From NCBI GenBank assembly GCA_023150895.1, contig JAKLJY010000087.1:1-35451 (forward strand): a stretch of DNA of 35,451 bases, in the 5' to 3' direction. This document shows, piece after piece, positions 18,676 to 26,787 of the stretch. The position numbers and the translations under genes are program-made. This DNA is from Myxococcota bacterium. GTDB lineage: Bacteria > Myxococcota_A > Bradymonadia > UBA7976 > UBA1532. Every line of letters begins with the position of its first letter. Within the stretch, counting starts at the first letter, position 1. A model generated the notes under the pieces. It saw nothing but the letters and a program-made list of their open reading frames with translations. It ran no database searches and was not told where the DNA came from.

Positions 18676-19350
18676 TCACGCGCCGCTCGCCCGAGCCGTG
18701 ATGATCGGCAGCACAACCTCACGCTTCAGGCCCGAGAGTTCAGCGAACTCCACCGCATACTCCACGAGCCGCAACCGGACCGACTCCATCTCCGCCCGGC
18801 ACGCGCGCTCGACGTCCGGCGGGACGGCCGCTCCGCGAGCACGGGCATCGTCGAACTCCGGGTGCCATCGGGACAGCAGAGGGCGAATCTCAAGGTTGAG
18901 CATCGCCAGAGCGTGCGTCTCCACGGTTCTTTGCCCCGCGGCCAGAGCCGTCGGCGGGCGCAAACCGATGAGGCGCTCCCTGACCGATTGAAAAAGAGCG
19001 TAGAGAGAGGCCAAGGCGGCCCCCGTGTCCCCTGCGGTCGCGTCGAGCGGTTGGGTGGCGATCCGCGAGGCCAGGTCGACGAACGTGGCCCACGCCGCTC
19101 GACGGTCCTCGTCCGCGACCTTGTACTTGAAGCCGCCGACCTCGACCTCGTCCAGGACGAGCGCTCGGGCGCGTCCAAGTGTGCTTCGGAGGACCAGTAG
19201 AGCGAGGAATGTGACCCCGCCGGCAATCAGCCCGTTCTGGACGGGCGCCGCCCAGTCGTCGGGAACCGGGCAATAGCGCTGCTGCAGCGCGACGCCGACA
19301 CCCACGACGACTGCACCCGCCAAAGCCAACAGGGTCTTGCACCCCGACAT
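18676..19350 (-). CDS. Two-TM membrane protein of unknown function next to TIR pair
   Basis: 224 aa from ATG 19350; a TTG at 19386 would extend it by 12 residues. TM1 is at about residues 4-22 (LLALAGAVVVGVGVAL), then a short Cys/Pro/Asp/Trp loop, and TM2 at about 32-50 (LIAGGVTFLALLVL). A ~170-residue, mainly helical cytoplasmic domain rich in Ala, Arg and Glu follows. I do not recognise the family. A two-TM hairpin with a helical tail, next to TIR genes on the same strand, would suit a membrane anchor or membrane-acting effector, but that is inference from context only. It diverges from the first TIR-kinase-FGE gene. Confidence 0.65.
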   Translation of the reverse strand: MSGCKTLLALAGAVVVGVGVALQQRYCPVPDDWAAPVQNGLIAGGVTFLALLVLRSTLGRARALVLDEVEVGGFKYKVADEDRRAAWATFVDLASRIATQPLDATAGDTGAALASLYALFQSVRERLIGLRPPTALAAGQRTVETHALAMLNLEIRPLLSRWHPEFDDARARGAAVPPDVERACRAEMESVRLRLVEYAVEFAELSGLKREVVLPIITARASGA

Positions 19351-19422
19351 GGTGGCGAAAGTGCATCCCGCCCGCAGGGCTGTCAACTGCGCGGATTCCG
19401 GATCGCGAAGGACGTCAGTTCG

Positions 19423-19451
19423 TTGACCGTTCGCCCCGCGTGGGTCATTGA
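19423..19451 (+). promoter_or_regulatory. Putative promoter giving a leaderless transcript for the first TIR-kinase-FGE gene
   Basis: TTGACC (19423-19428), a 17-bp spacer and CATTGA (19446-19451), followed 6 bp later by the GTG start. No ribosome-binding site exists before that GTG. The same hexamers, the same spacing and the same distance to GTG recur before the second gene of the array, which argues for function. Confidence 0.45.
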
Positions 19452-19457
19452 TCCCCC

Positions 19458-21710
19458 GTGCACACGCCCAAGGCCATCGACTTCTTCATCTCGTATCCGG
19501 ACCACTTGTTCGCGCAGGCGAGCGAACTGCGTGATCGGCTCCGCGGACAGGGCGCGAGCGCGTTCGTCGACCGGGTGGACCTGTCGCCCGGCGATCGCTC
19601 GAAGCAGATCGAGGACGCCCTGCGGGCCGCGCGGTACACCGTCGCCCTCGTCGGGCGGGCGCCGGCCGGGCTCGCGGCACCCTACTACAACGAGGCGGAG
19701 CATCTGCTGGCGGTCGCGTTGGAGCGGGAACGTCCTGGCCTGCACGCGCTGGTGCCGCTCATCCTGGGCGACCTGACCCGGGTGGACGTACCGTTGCCGT
19801 TGCAGCCGAAGTGGGAGGCGCGGTGCGAGCACCCGGGCGACCTGGGCGAGGCGGCGGCGGCGCTCGTGCGGCTGCTGCAATCGGGCCCCGTCGTACCGGG
19901 GCTGCACACGCGCAGGGCAGAACTGGAGAAGCAGCGTGAGGCGGCCATCGAGCGCGGCGAGCGAAAACGGCGCGCTGCGCTCGACAAGGAGATCCTCGCG
20001 CTGGACAAGGCGCTGCGCGACGGCGAGCCGCTCGCCGTCGGCCAGAAACTCGGGCGCTACGTCCTCAAGGAGTATCTTGGCAAGGGCGGGTTCGCCGAGG
20101 TCTGGCGAGCCGTGGACCCGGGCCCGGGTCGCCTCGTCGCGCTGAAGGTGCTGCATCGTGTCCATCACGCCGATCCGGAGCGGGTGCGCCGATTCTTCCT
20201 GGGCGCCACTATCATGCGAGAGCTGGCCGACGAGATGCCCGACCGCATCGTCCGTGTCTGGAGCGAGCGCGAGGAGCATGATGGCCGATTCGTCTATGTG
20301 ATGGAACACATCCCGGGGGGCGATCTGGAGGCGGCGCTCGCCGCGAAACGCATCGACCGCGAGGCCGCGTGGAGGCAGGTGTGCGCCGTCGGCGCCGCGC
20401 TCAGCGCGGTCCACGAACGCGGCAAGGTCCATCGCGACGTGAAACCCCGGAACATCCTGGTCGGCGAGCGCGGCCCGAAGCTGACGGACTTCGACCTGGT
20501 GCGCGATCTCGAACACACGTTTGGCACGAAGACACAGCACGGCCTGGGGACACTGGTCTACACGGCGCCCGAGGTGAAGGACGACGCGTCCAAGGCGACG
20601 GCCAAGGCCGACGTGTACTCGCTCGCGATGAGCCTGATCTTCTGCCTGCTCGGCCGCGATCCGACCAACGAGGAGTTGGAGGACAAGGCCGAGTTGGTCG
20701 GCTCGCTGGGTGTGTCGGAGGCCATTCGGGCAGCGCTGCTCGCCGGGATCGGCCGGGAGGCCAGGCGGCCGGCGAGCGTGGCGGGGTTGCTGGCGGCGTT
20801 GGAGATCGGTGCCGTGCTGACGGAAACGCCGGTGCCGCGCTCGCCGCAGCCGACCGCGACCACCGGGCCGGCCCCGCCCCCGGTGACGCGCACAGCCAAC
20901 CTCCCCCGCATCGAACCTGGCGACCCGGCGCCGGGCACGGTCGTCCTGACCGAAACCCCGCACCGCCCCGCTCTGATCCACATCCCCGCGGGCGAGTTCA
21001 TGATGGGCAGCCCAGAGGACGAACCGGGCCGCGATGACGACGAACGCCTGCACCGTCAGCGCCTCACGCGACCGTTCCTGATGGCCGCGACCCCGGTCAC
21101 GCAGGCGCAGTACCAAGCCACCACCGGTGCCAACCCGAGCAAATTCAGCGACCAATCGAACGGGCGCCACCCAGTAGAGCAAGTGAGCTGGAACGACGCC
21201 ATCCAGTACTGCAACGCCCTGTCCGCCCGCGAAGGCCGCGCCGCGGCGTGGACACAGCGGGGCGACCTCTGGGTCCGCGTCCCCAACGCCGAGGGCTACA
21301 CCCTGCCGACCGAGGCCCAGTGGGAGTGGGCGTGCCGCGCCGGCACCCGCACGGCATACTGGTCCGGGCCCGCGGAGAGCGACCTCGCCGCCGTCGGCTG
21401 GTACGGCCGAAACAGCGGACGCAAGACCCACCCCGTAGGCGAGAAGAACCAACCGAACGCGTGGGGGCTGCACGACATGCACGGCAACGTGTGGGAGTGG
21501 ACCACCGACTGGATCGCCCCCTACCCCGAGCCCGCCCCCGACGACTACGCCGGCCCGGAGAGCGGCGACCACCGCGTCTTCCGCGGTGGTTCCTGGGCCA
21601 GCAGCGCCAGGAGCGTGCGCGCCGCCCTCCGCAACTGGAGGTCTCCCGTCTACCGGTTCGTCAACCTCGGCTTCCGCGTCGTCCTCCCCGCCCCCCGAGC
21701 TCGGGCTTAG
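19458..21710 (+). CDS. TIR - Ser/Thr kinase - FGE-fold fusion, DGR-type variable protein 1
   Basis: 750 aa from GTG 19458. The TIR-like domain (about 4-150) has AIDFFISYPDH and the YYNEAEH segment with a Glu where NADases have theirs. A charged, probably coiled-coil helix lies at about 155-195. The protein kinase (about 198-460) has GKGGFAEVW, Lys230 in VALKVL, H325-R-D327 in HRDVKPRN, DFD at 344-346 (Gly of DFG replaced) and APE. A Pro-rich linker leads to an FGE/SUMF1 fold from about 508 (HIPAGEFMMGSPEDE, ending RGGSW...GFRVVLP). The catalytic Cys pair of true FGEs is absent, so this is a binding fold. Residues 704-736 are the hypervariable segment. No TM segment: a soluble, hypermutable sensor-kinase-TIR protein, first of three in tandem. 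Confidence 0.88.
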   Translation: MHTPKAIDFFISYPDHLFAQASELRDRLRGQGASAFVDRVDLSPGDRSKQIEDALRAARYTVALVGRAPAGLAAPYYNEAEHLLAVALERERPGLHALVPLILGDLTRVDVPLPLQPKWEARCEHPGDLGEAAAALVRLLQSGPVVPGLHTRRAELEKQREAAIERGERKRRAALDKEILALDKALRDGEPLAVGQKLGRYVLKEYLGKGGFAEVWRAVDPGPGRLVALKVLHRVHHADPERVRRFFLGATIMRELADEMPDRIVRVWSEREEHDGRFVYVMEHIPGGDLEAALAAKRIDREAAWRQVCAVGAALSAVHERGKVHRDVKPRNILVGERGPKLTDFDLVRDLEHTFGTKTQHGLGTLVYTAPEVKDDASKATAKADVYSLAMSLIFCLLGRDPTNEELEDKAELVGSLGVSEAIRAALLAGIGREARRPASVAGLLAALEIGAVLTETPVPRSPQPTATTGPAPPPVTRTANLPRIEPGDPAPGTVVLTETPHRPALIHIPAGEFMMGSPEDEPGRDDDERLHRQRLTRPFLMAATPVTQAQYQATTGANPSKFSDQSNGRHPVEQVSWNDAIQYCNALSAREGRAAAWTQRGDLWVRVPNAEGYTLPTEAQWEWACRAGTRTAYWSGPAESDLAAVGWYGRNSGRKTHPVGEKNQPNAWGLHDMHGNVWEWTTDWIAPYPEPAPDDYAGPESGDHRVFRGGSWASSARSVRAALRNWRSPVYRFVNLGFRVVLPAPRARA
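21567..21665 (+). repeat. DGR-like variable repeat VR1
   Basis: 33 codons near the 3' end of the first TIR-kinase-FGE gene. Compared with VR2 I count 24 base differences, all in codon positions 1 or 2. Variable codons are of NNC or NGG form, as expected if template AAC/AGG codons were mutated at adenines. The framework codons (RGGSW, VRAA) are identical. It is followed at once by the GC-rich GGCTTCCGCGTCGTCCTCC stretch resembling an IMH. Confidence 0.85.
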
Positions 21711-21781
21711 GTCCTTGGTCCTAGATTCCAGGAGTCAGGGTCGGCGTCGACCGTCGGCAGCTACGATGACCGAAAGGCGTC
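21666..21781 (+). repeat. Conserved 3' element downstream of VR1 (IMH-like tract, palindrome)
   Basis: A GC-rich tract, then the 12-bp palindrome CCCGAGCTCGGG (21694-21705) spanning the gene end. After the stop a hairpin-capable GATTC-CAG-GAGTC follows, then GTCGACCG and a conserved 27-bp block ending in GACCGAAAGGCGT. The downstream CGGTCGAC arm present in the third copy is missing here. Nearly identical to the VR2 copy; only three base differences were seen. Confidence 0.7.
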
Positions 21782-21884
21782 ACCCTTCGGCAGGTCCTGC
21801 CGCAGATGTACGTTCCGCGTCGGCCGTCCGGCACCCAATGCCGACGACATTGACCGGCCCCCCCACCTGGGTCATTGATCACCC
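21782..21884 (+). promoter_or_regulatory. Spacer with putative leaderless promoter before the second TIR-kinase-FGE gene
   Basis: TTGACC at 21850-21855, a 17-bp spacer and CATTGA at 21873-21878, 6 bp before GTG 21885. This copies the layout upstream of the first gene, while the surrounding spacer bases differ. No ribosome-binding site and no ORF are supported in the rest of the gap. Confidence 0.45.
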
Positions 21885-24140
21885 GTGACCGCGTCGCCGG
21901 ACAACGACTTCTTCATCTCCTACCCCGGCCACCTCGAAGCCGAGGCGCGAGACCTGCGCGACCGCCTGCGGGCGCTCGGCGCGCGAGCCTTCGTCGACAA
22001 GGCGGACCAGACGCCCGGCACGGTCATGGGCACGGACATCGAGCGCGTGATGAAGGCCTCGGCGTACACCGTGGCGATCTTCGGCCCCCCGCCACGAGGG
22101 GCCGACGCGGGCTACTACAACCTCGCGGAATACAACAAGGGCATCGCCCTGGAGCGCGAGGTCGGCAACAACCACGTCGTCGTCCCCGTCCAGATAGGCA
22201 TCGTCAAAGAGGCCGACGTCCCGCTCGCGCTCCAACCAAAGCGGCGCCTTACCGCCGCGACCCGGAACGACCTCGGCGTGGTCACCGAAGCCCTGATCCG
22301 CATGCTCCAGCCGGGAACCGTCACGCCCTCGCTCCGCGAGCGCAAGGCGGCCGCGGAGAAGGAGCGCGAAGGGGCGATCGAGCGCGGCGAGCGCAAGCGC
22401 AAGGCGGACCTCGACAAGGAGATCCTCGCGCTGGACAAGGCGCTGCGCGACGGCGAGCCGCTCGCCGTCGGCCAGAAGCTCGGGCGCTACGTCCTCAAGG
22501 AGTATCTGGGCAAGGGCGGGTTCGCCGAGGTCTGGCGCGCAATCGACCCCGTGAACGGCCGCGTCGTGGCATTGAAGGTCCTGCACCGCGCCCACCACGG
22601 TGACCCGGAGCGGGTGCGCCGATTCTTCCTGGGCGCCACCATCATGCGAGAGCTGGCCGAGGAGATGCCCGACCGCATCGTCCGTGTCTGGAGCGAGCGC
22701 GAGGAGCCCGATGGCCGATTCGTCTATGTGATGGAACACATCCCGGGGGGCGACCTGGAGGCGGCGCTCGGCGCGGAACGCATCGACCGCGAGGCCGCGT
22801 GGAGGCTGGTGTGCGCCGTCGGTGCCGCGCTCGGCGTGGTCCACGAACGGGGCAAGGTCCATCGGGACGTGAAACCCCGGAACATCCTGATTGGCGAGCG
22901 CGGCCCGAAGCTGACGGACTTCGACCTCGTGCGCGACCTCGAACACACGTTTGGGACGAAGACACAGCACGGCCTGGGGACGCTGGTCTACACGGCGCCC
23001 GAGGTGAAGGACGACGCGTCCAAGGCGACGGCCAAGGCCGACGTGTACTCGCTCGCAATGAGCCTGGTTTTCTGCCTGCTCGGCCGCGATCCGACCAACG
23101 AAGAGCTGGAGGACAAGGCCGAGCTGGTCGGCTCGCTGGGCGTGTCGGAGGCGATTCGGGCAGCGCTGCTCGCCGGGATCGGCCGGGAGGCCAGGCGGCC
23201 GGCGAGTGTGGCGGCATTGCTGGCGGCGTTGGAGAGCGGTGCCGTGCGGATGGAGACCCCGGTGCCGCGCTCGTCGCAGCCGACGGGGACCACCGGGCCG
23301 GCCCCGCCCCCGGTGACGCGCACAGCCAACCTCCCCCGCATCGAACCCGGCGACCCGGCGCCGGGCACGGTCGTCCTGACCGAAACCCCGCACCGCCCCG
23401 CTCTGGTCCACATCCCCGCCGGCGAGTTTATGATGGGCAGCCCGGAGGACGAACCGGGCCGCTATGACAACGAACGCCCGCACCGGCAGCGCCTCACGCG
23501 ACCATTCCTGATGGCCGCGACCCCGGTCACGCAGGCGCAGTATCACGAGGTCACGCGCGCCAACCCGAGCAAGTTCGGCGGCCAATCGAACGGGCGCCAC
23601 CCCGTCGAGCGGGTGAGCTGGGACGACGCCATCCAGTACTGCAACGCCTTGTCCGGCCGCGAGGGCCGGGCGGCGGCGTGGTCGAAAGCCGGCGACCTCT
23701 GGGTCCGCGTCCCCAACGCCGAGGGCTACACCTTGCCGACCGAGGCCCAATGGGAGTGGGCCTGCCGCGCCGGCACGCGCACGGCGTATTGGTCCGGGCC
23801 CGCCGAGAGCGACCTCGCCGCCGTGGGCTGGTACGGCCGAAACAGCGGAAGCAAGACCCACCTCGTAGGCGAGAAGAACCAACCGAACCCGTGGGGGCTG
23901 CACGACATGCACGGCAACGTGTGGGAATGGACCACCGACTGGTTCGCCCCCTACCCCGAGGTCGCCCCCGACGACTACGCCGGCCCGGAGAGCGGCGGCC
24001 GCCGCGTCATCCGCGGTGGTTCCTGGAGCAACGTCGCCAGGGACGTGCGCGCCGCCTTCCGCGCCAGGGGGACTCCCGGCGGCCGGAGCGGCGTCCTCGG
24101 CTTCCGCGTCGTCCTCCCCGCCCCCCGAGCTCGGGCTTAG
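21885..24140 (+). CDS. TIR - Ser/Thr kinase - FGE-fold fusion, DGR-type variable protein 2
   Basis: 751 aa from GTG 21885. Same architecture as the upstream paralogue. The TIR-like domain (about 5-155: DNDFFISYPGH, YYNLAEYNKG) is clearly divergent. From about residue 165 onward (ERGERKRKADLDKEILALDK) DNA and protein become almost identical to gene 1. The kinase has Lys231, H326-R-D328 and DFD; the FGE fold runs from about 509 to the end. The hypervariable segment is residues 705-737. The sharp switch from a divergent TIR module to a near-identical kinase/FGE module points to recent duplication with homogenisation, or to swapping of the TIR end. Likely a soluble sensor whose ligand specificity is retuned by the variable repeat, with kinase and TIR as outputs. 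Confidence 0.88.
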   Translation: MTASPDNDFFISYPGHLEAEARDLRDRLRALGARAFVDKADQTPGTVMGTDIERVMKASAYTVAIFGPPPRGADAGYYNLAEYNKGIALEREVGNNHVVVPVQIGIVKEADVPLALQPKRRLTAATRNDLGVVTEALIRMLQPGTVTPSLRERKAAAEKEREGAIERGERKRKADLDKEILALDKALRDGEPLAVGQKLGRYVLKEYLGKGGFAEVWRAIDPVNGRVVALKVLHRAHHGDPERVRRFFLGATIMRELAEEMPDRIVRVWSEREEPDGRFVYVMEHIPGGDLEAALGAERIDREAAWRLVCAVGAALGVVHERGKVHRDVKPRNILIGERGPKLTDFDLVRDLEHTFGTKTQHGLGTLVYTAPEVKDDASKATAKADVYSLAMSLVFCLLGRDPTNEELEDKAELVGSLGVSEAIRAALLAGIGREARRPASVAALLAALESGAVRMETPVPRSSQPTGTTGPAPPPVTRTANLPRIEPGDPAPGTVVLTETPHRPALVHIPAGEFMMGSPEDEPGRYDNERPHRQRLTRPFLMAATPVTQAQYHEVTRANPSKFGGQSNGRHPVERVSWDDAIQYCNALSGREGRAAAWSKAGDLWVRVPNAEGYTLPTEAQWEWACRAGTRTAYWSGPAESDLAAVGWYGRNSGSKTHLVGEKNQPNPWGLHDMHGNVWEWTTDWFAPYPEVAPDDYAGPESGGRRVIRGGSWSNVARDVRAAFRARGTPGGRSGVLGFRVVLPAPRARA
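23997..24095 (+). repeat. DGR-like variable repeat VR2
   Basis: 33 codons aligned without gaps to VR1. Seventeen codons differ, none in the third position. Variable positions read for example AGC, AAC, GTC, GAC, GCC, GGC and AGG/GGG, all reachable from AAC or AGG by changes at A only. Flanks are near identical to those of VR1. Confidence 0.85.
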
Positions 24141-24218
24141 GTCCTTGGTCCTAGATTCCAGGAGTCAGGGTCGACGTCGACCGTCGGCAGCGGCGATGAC
24201 CGAAAGGCGTCGGTCGGC
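24096..24218 (+). repeat. Conserved 3' element downstream of VR2
   Basis: Same GC-rich IMH-like tract and CCCGAGCTCGGG palindrome at the gene end, same GATTC-CAG-GAGTC hairpin. GTCGACCG (24176-24183) is then followed 27 bp later by CGGTCGGC (24211-24218), a stem with one G-T wobble. Confidence 0.7.
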
Positions 24219-24345
24219 GGCAGAAAACGCACCTCGCTGGCAGGCCACGGCAGCCGTCACCTGCCGCAGCGTTCACCACGGCACCGCCAGCAATGTCAGC
24301 GCGTAGACTGGCCCACTGCTCGCAAGTCGGGCAAGATGACGCGTC
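24219..24345. other. Spacer before the third TIR-kinase-FGE gene
   Basis: 127 bp with no supported ORF. Unlike the two previous copies it lacks the TTGACC/CATTGA leaderless layout and has no clear ribosome-binding site before GTG 24346, so the third gene must use different start signals. Confidence 0.4.
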
Positions 24346-26625
24346 GTGACGCCCTCCCGCACTTACGACTTCTTCTTGTCCTATGCCGGGTACGCCAAGG
24401 CGCATGCCGCGGCGATGGCGTATGAACTCGAGGACCTCGGGGCCGATGTCTTCTTTGACGGGAACCTGAAGTCAGGCGCCGATCCCGCCAAGATCATCCG
24501 GGCGGCGCTCGAGCGCACGCGCGTGCTGGTGGTGGTCCTGGCCGTCCGACCGGCGCACACGCGAGACCCGTACTACCAAGACGCCGAGGTGAACGCCTTC
24601 GTCCAGCTCCTGCGCGACGCCGACGAGAAGGGTGAACCCCAGCGCGCCATTGTCCCGTTGTATGTCGACCAGGAAGTGCCATTTCGAGATATCCCCTTGG
24701 CGGCGCACAAGGTGGTGCCGCTCGCTCTCGGGGCCGACCGTGACTGGCGCGCCGCTGCCGGTCGGCTGCTCGCAGATCATGGCGGCGCGCGCTCGGCCGG
24801 GCCATTATCCCAAGTCGAGTCATTACAACGCTCGCTGGCCGACGCGAGGGATCGGGGCGACGCGACCGCCGAGCGCCGGCTCAAGCACGCGCTGGTGGAC
24901 GCACGGCAGCTTGCAGAGCAGGGGCCACCGCTCGAAGCCGGGCGGTCACTGGCCGAGTTCGAACTGGTCGAGAAGGTCGGAAGCGGAGGTTTCGCGGAGG
25001 TCTGGAAGGCCTGGGACCGGGCGACCGGGCGACATCGCGCCGTCAAAGTGCTGCACATCGGTCATGGCGCCAACGTCCTGACCCGCGAGAAGTTCTTTGA
25101 AGGCGCCGCAGTCATGCGGGAGCTTCATGATCTGCAGGTCGTCCAAGTGTATCAGGAACGCCGCGAGGTCGTGCTGGGTGGGGCGCAACGCGCGTACTAC
25201 GTGATGGACTACTGGCCGGGCGGGGATCTGTCACAGCGGCGCTTGGAGACATCGGAGGCGCACCTGGATCGGCACGCCGCGCTGAGGTGCTGCACGCAGG
25301 TCGCCGAGTGTCTTCTGGCCGTTCATGCCCGTGGAAAACTGCATCGCGACGTGAAGCCGCAGAATGTCCTGATCGATCGCCACGGGCATGCGTTGCTGAC
25401 GGACTTCGACCTCGTGGGCGATGTCGACGCGTCTCGGTGGACGAAGAGTCGCATGGGGGGGACGCCGATCTACGCCGCGCCCGAGGTGGAGCACGGCACG
25501 GGCAAGCCAACCGTCGCCGCCGACGTCTGGTCGCTCACGATGATGATCGTGTTCTGCGCGTATGGCGCACCGCTTCCCCCCGAGGCGAAGCTTGAGCGAC
25601 GCGAGTTCGTGAACGAGCTTCGGGTCTCCGATCGCCTGAAAGCCGTGCTGCTGAGGGGCCTCGAAGTCAAGCCCCGGAATCGATGCTCGGTCGGGGATAT
25701 TGCGGGGGCGCTCCATGACGAGCTAAGCGTCGACCCGCCGCTCGAGTGGCAGCGTATGGCCCGAGTGCGGCCGGTGCCGGCGCGAACCGTGGCGCCACGC
25801 CGCGCCGAAAACGACCTCCCCCGAGTCGAACCCGGCGACACGGCGCCGGGCGAGGTCGTCATGCTCGAAGCTCCACAACGTCCCGCCATGGTCCACATCC
25901 CCGCCGGCGAGTTCATGATGGGCAGCCCGGAGGACGAACCGGGCCGCTACGGCGACGAGCGCCTGCACCGGCAGCGCCTCACTCGGCCGTTCCTGATCGC
26001 CGCGACCCCGGTCACGCAGGCTCAATACGAGGCGGTTACGCACGCCAACCCGAGCAAGTTCGGCGGCAAGTCAAACGGGCGCCATCCCGTCGAGCAGTTG
26101 AGCTGGGACGACGCCATCCAGTACTGCAACACTCTCTCCGCGCTCGAGGGCCGGGAGGAAGCGTGGTCGAAAGCCGGCGACCGCTGGGTCCGCGTCCCCA
26201 ACGCCGAGGGATACACCCTGCCGACCGAGACCCAATGGGAGTGGGCCTGCCGTGCCTGCACGCGCACGGCCTATTGGTCAGGGCCCGCAGAGAGCGACCT
26301 CGCCGCCGTCGGCTGGTACGGCCAGAACAGCGGAGGCAAGACCCATCCAGTGGGCGAGACGAACCGCCCGAACCCGTGGGGCCTCCACGACATGCACGGT
26401 CTCGTTTCGGAATGGACTGCGGATTGGTACGCCGACTACCCTGAGCCGGACTCCGACGACTACGCCGGCCCGGAGAGCGGCGTTCTCCGCGTCATCCGCG
26501 GTGGTTCCTGGAGCAACCTCGCCGGGGACGTGCGCGCCGCCCTCCGCGTCGGGAGGAGACCCGACATCAAGGGCCGAGACCTAGGTTTCCGCGTCGTCCT
26601 TCCCCCCTTTCGAACTCGGGCATAG
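24346..26625 (+). CDS. TIR - Ser/Thr kinase - FGE-fold fusion, variable protein 3 (divergent paralogue)
   Basis: 759 aa from GTG 24346. The TIR-like domain (about 4-150) has YDFFLSYAGYAKAH, DVFFDGNLKSGADP and PYYQDAEVNAF. The kinase (about 200-470) has GSGGFAEVWKAWD, Lys234, H333-R-D335 in HRDVKPQN and DFD, but is far more divergent from copies 1 and 2 than the FGE part. The FGE fold starts at about 517 and returns to high identity with copy 2 (FMMGSPEDEPGRYGDERLH), a mosaic pattern expected of gene conversion. The variable segment is residues 713-745. Its 3' flank has accumulated changes that break the palindrome, so this copy may no longer be diversified. Confidence 0.86.
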   Translation: MTPSRTYDFFLSYAGYAKAHAAAMAYELEDLGADVFFDGNLKSGADPAKIIRAALERTRVLVVVLAVRPAHTRDPYYQDAEVNAFVQLLRDADEKGEPQRAIVPLYVDQEVPFRDIPLAAHKVVPLALGADRDWRAAAGRLLADHGGARSAGPLSQVESLQRSLADARDRGDATAERRLKHALVDARQLAEQGPPLEAGRSLAEFELVEKVGSGGFAEVWKAWDRATGRHRAVKVLHIGHGANVLTREKFFEGAAVMRELHDLQVVQVYQERREVVLGGAQRAYYVMDYWPGGDLSQRRLETSEAHLDRHAALRCCTQVAECLLAVHARGKLHRDVKPQNVLIDRHGHALLTDFDLVGDVDASRWTKSRMGGTPIYAAPEVEHGTGKPTVAADVWSLTMMIVFCAYGAPLPPEAKLERREFVNELRVSDRLKAVLLRGLEVKPRNRCSVGDIAGALHDELSVDPPLEWQRMARVRPVPARTVAPRRAENDLPRVEPGDTAPGEVVMLEAPQRPAMVHIPAGEFMMGSPEDEPGRYGDERLHRQRLTRPFLIAATPVTQAQYEAVTHANPSKFGGKSNGRHPVEQLSWDDAIQYCNTLSALEGREEAWSKAGDRWVRVPNAEGYTLPTETQWEWACRACTRTAYWSGPAESDLAAVGWYGQNSGGKTHPVGETNRPNPWGLHDMHGLVSEWTADWYADYPEPDSDDYAGPESGVLRVIRGGSWSNLAGDVRAALRVGRRPDIKGRDLGFRVVLPPFRTRA
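26482..26580 (+). repeat. DGR-like variable repeat VR3 (possibly decayed)
   Basis: Aligns gap-free to VR1/VR2 with the same framework (RGGSWSNLAGDVRAALR). Several variable codons are not of NNC form (GTT, AAG, CGA, AGA) and the adjoining framework has third-position changes (CTA, GGT). The homing signal downstream is altered, so it is probably an older or inactive recipient. Confidence 0.65.
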
Positions 26626-26705
26626 GCCCTCGGTCCTAGACTCTCGGAGTCAGGGTCGGCGTCGACCGTCGGCAGCTACGATGACCGAAAGGCGTCGGTC
26701 GACGG
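26581..26705 (+). repeat. Conserved 3' element downstream of VR3 with perfect 8-bp inverted repeat
   Basis: The palindrome is degraded (TTTCGAACTCGGG). After the stop GACTC-TCG-GAGTC forms the equivalent small hairpin with a compensatory change relative to copies 1 and 2. GTCGACCG (26661-26668) and CGGTCGAC (26696-26703) form a perfect 8-bp inverted repeat around the conserved 27-bp block. Confidence 0.65.
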
Positions 26706-26787
26706 CTGAAGGTGAGTATCGCCGGCACCGCGTGTCTTCGTTCGGAGAATGCCGCGTTGAACCTGCGGCCTCCAGCAGGTGGCGAAC

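Noticed and set aside
21567-21665. Explaining the VR differences by positive selection on a binding loop
   Set aside because: Selection would not remove third-position differences across 17 changed codons or restrict changes to NNC/NGG forms.
19383-23912. Two ~700-aa antisense ORFs (19383-21572 and 21879-23912) that resemble each other
   Set aside because: Their similarity only mirrors the duplication of the TIR-kinase-FGE genes; composition is shadow-like and no domain is visible.
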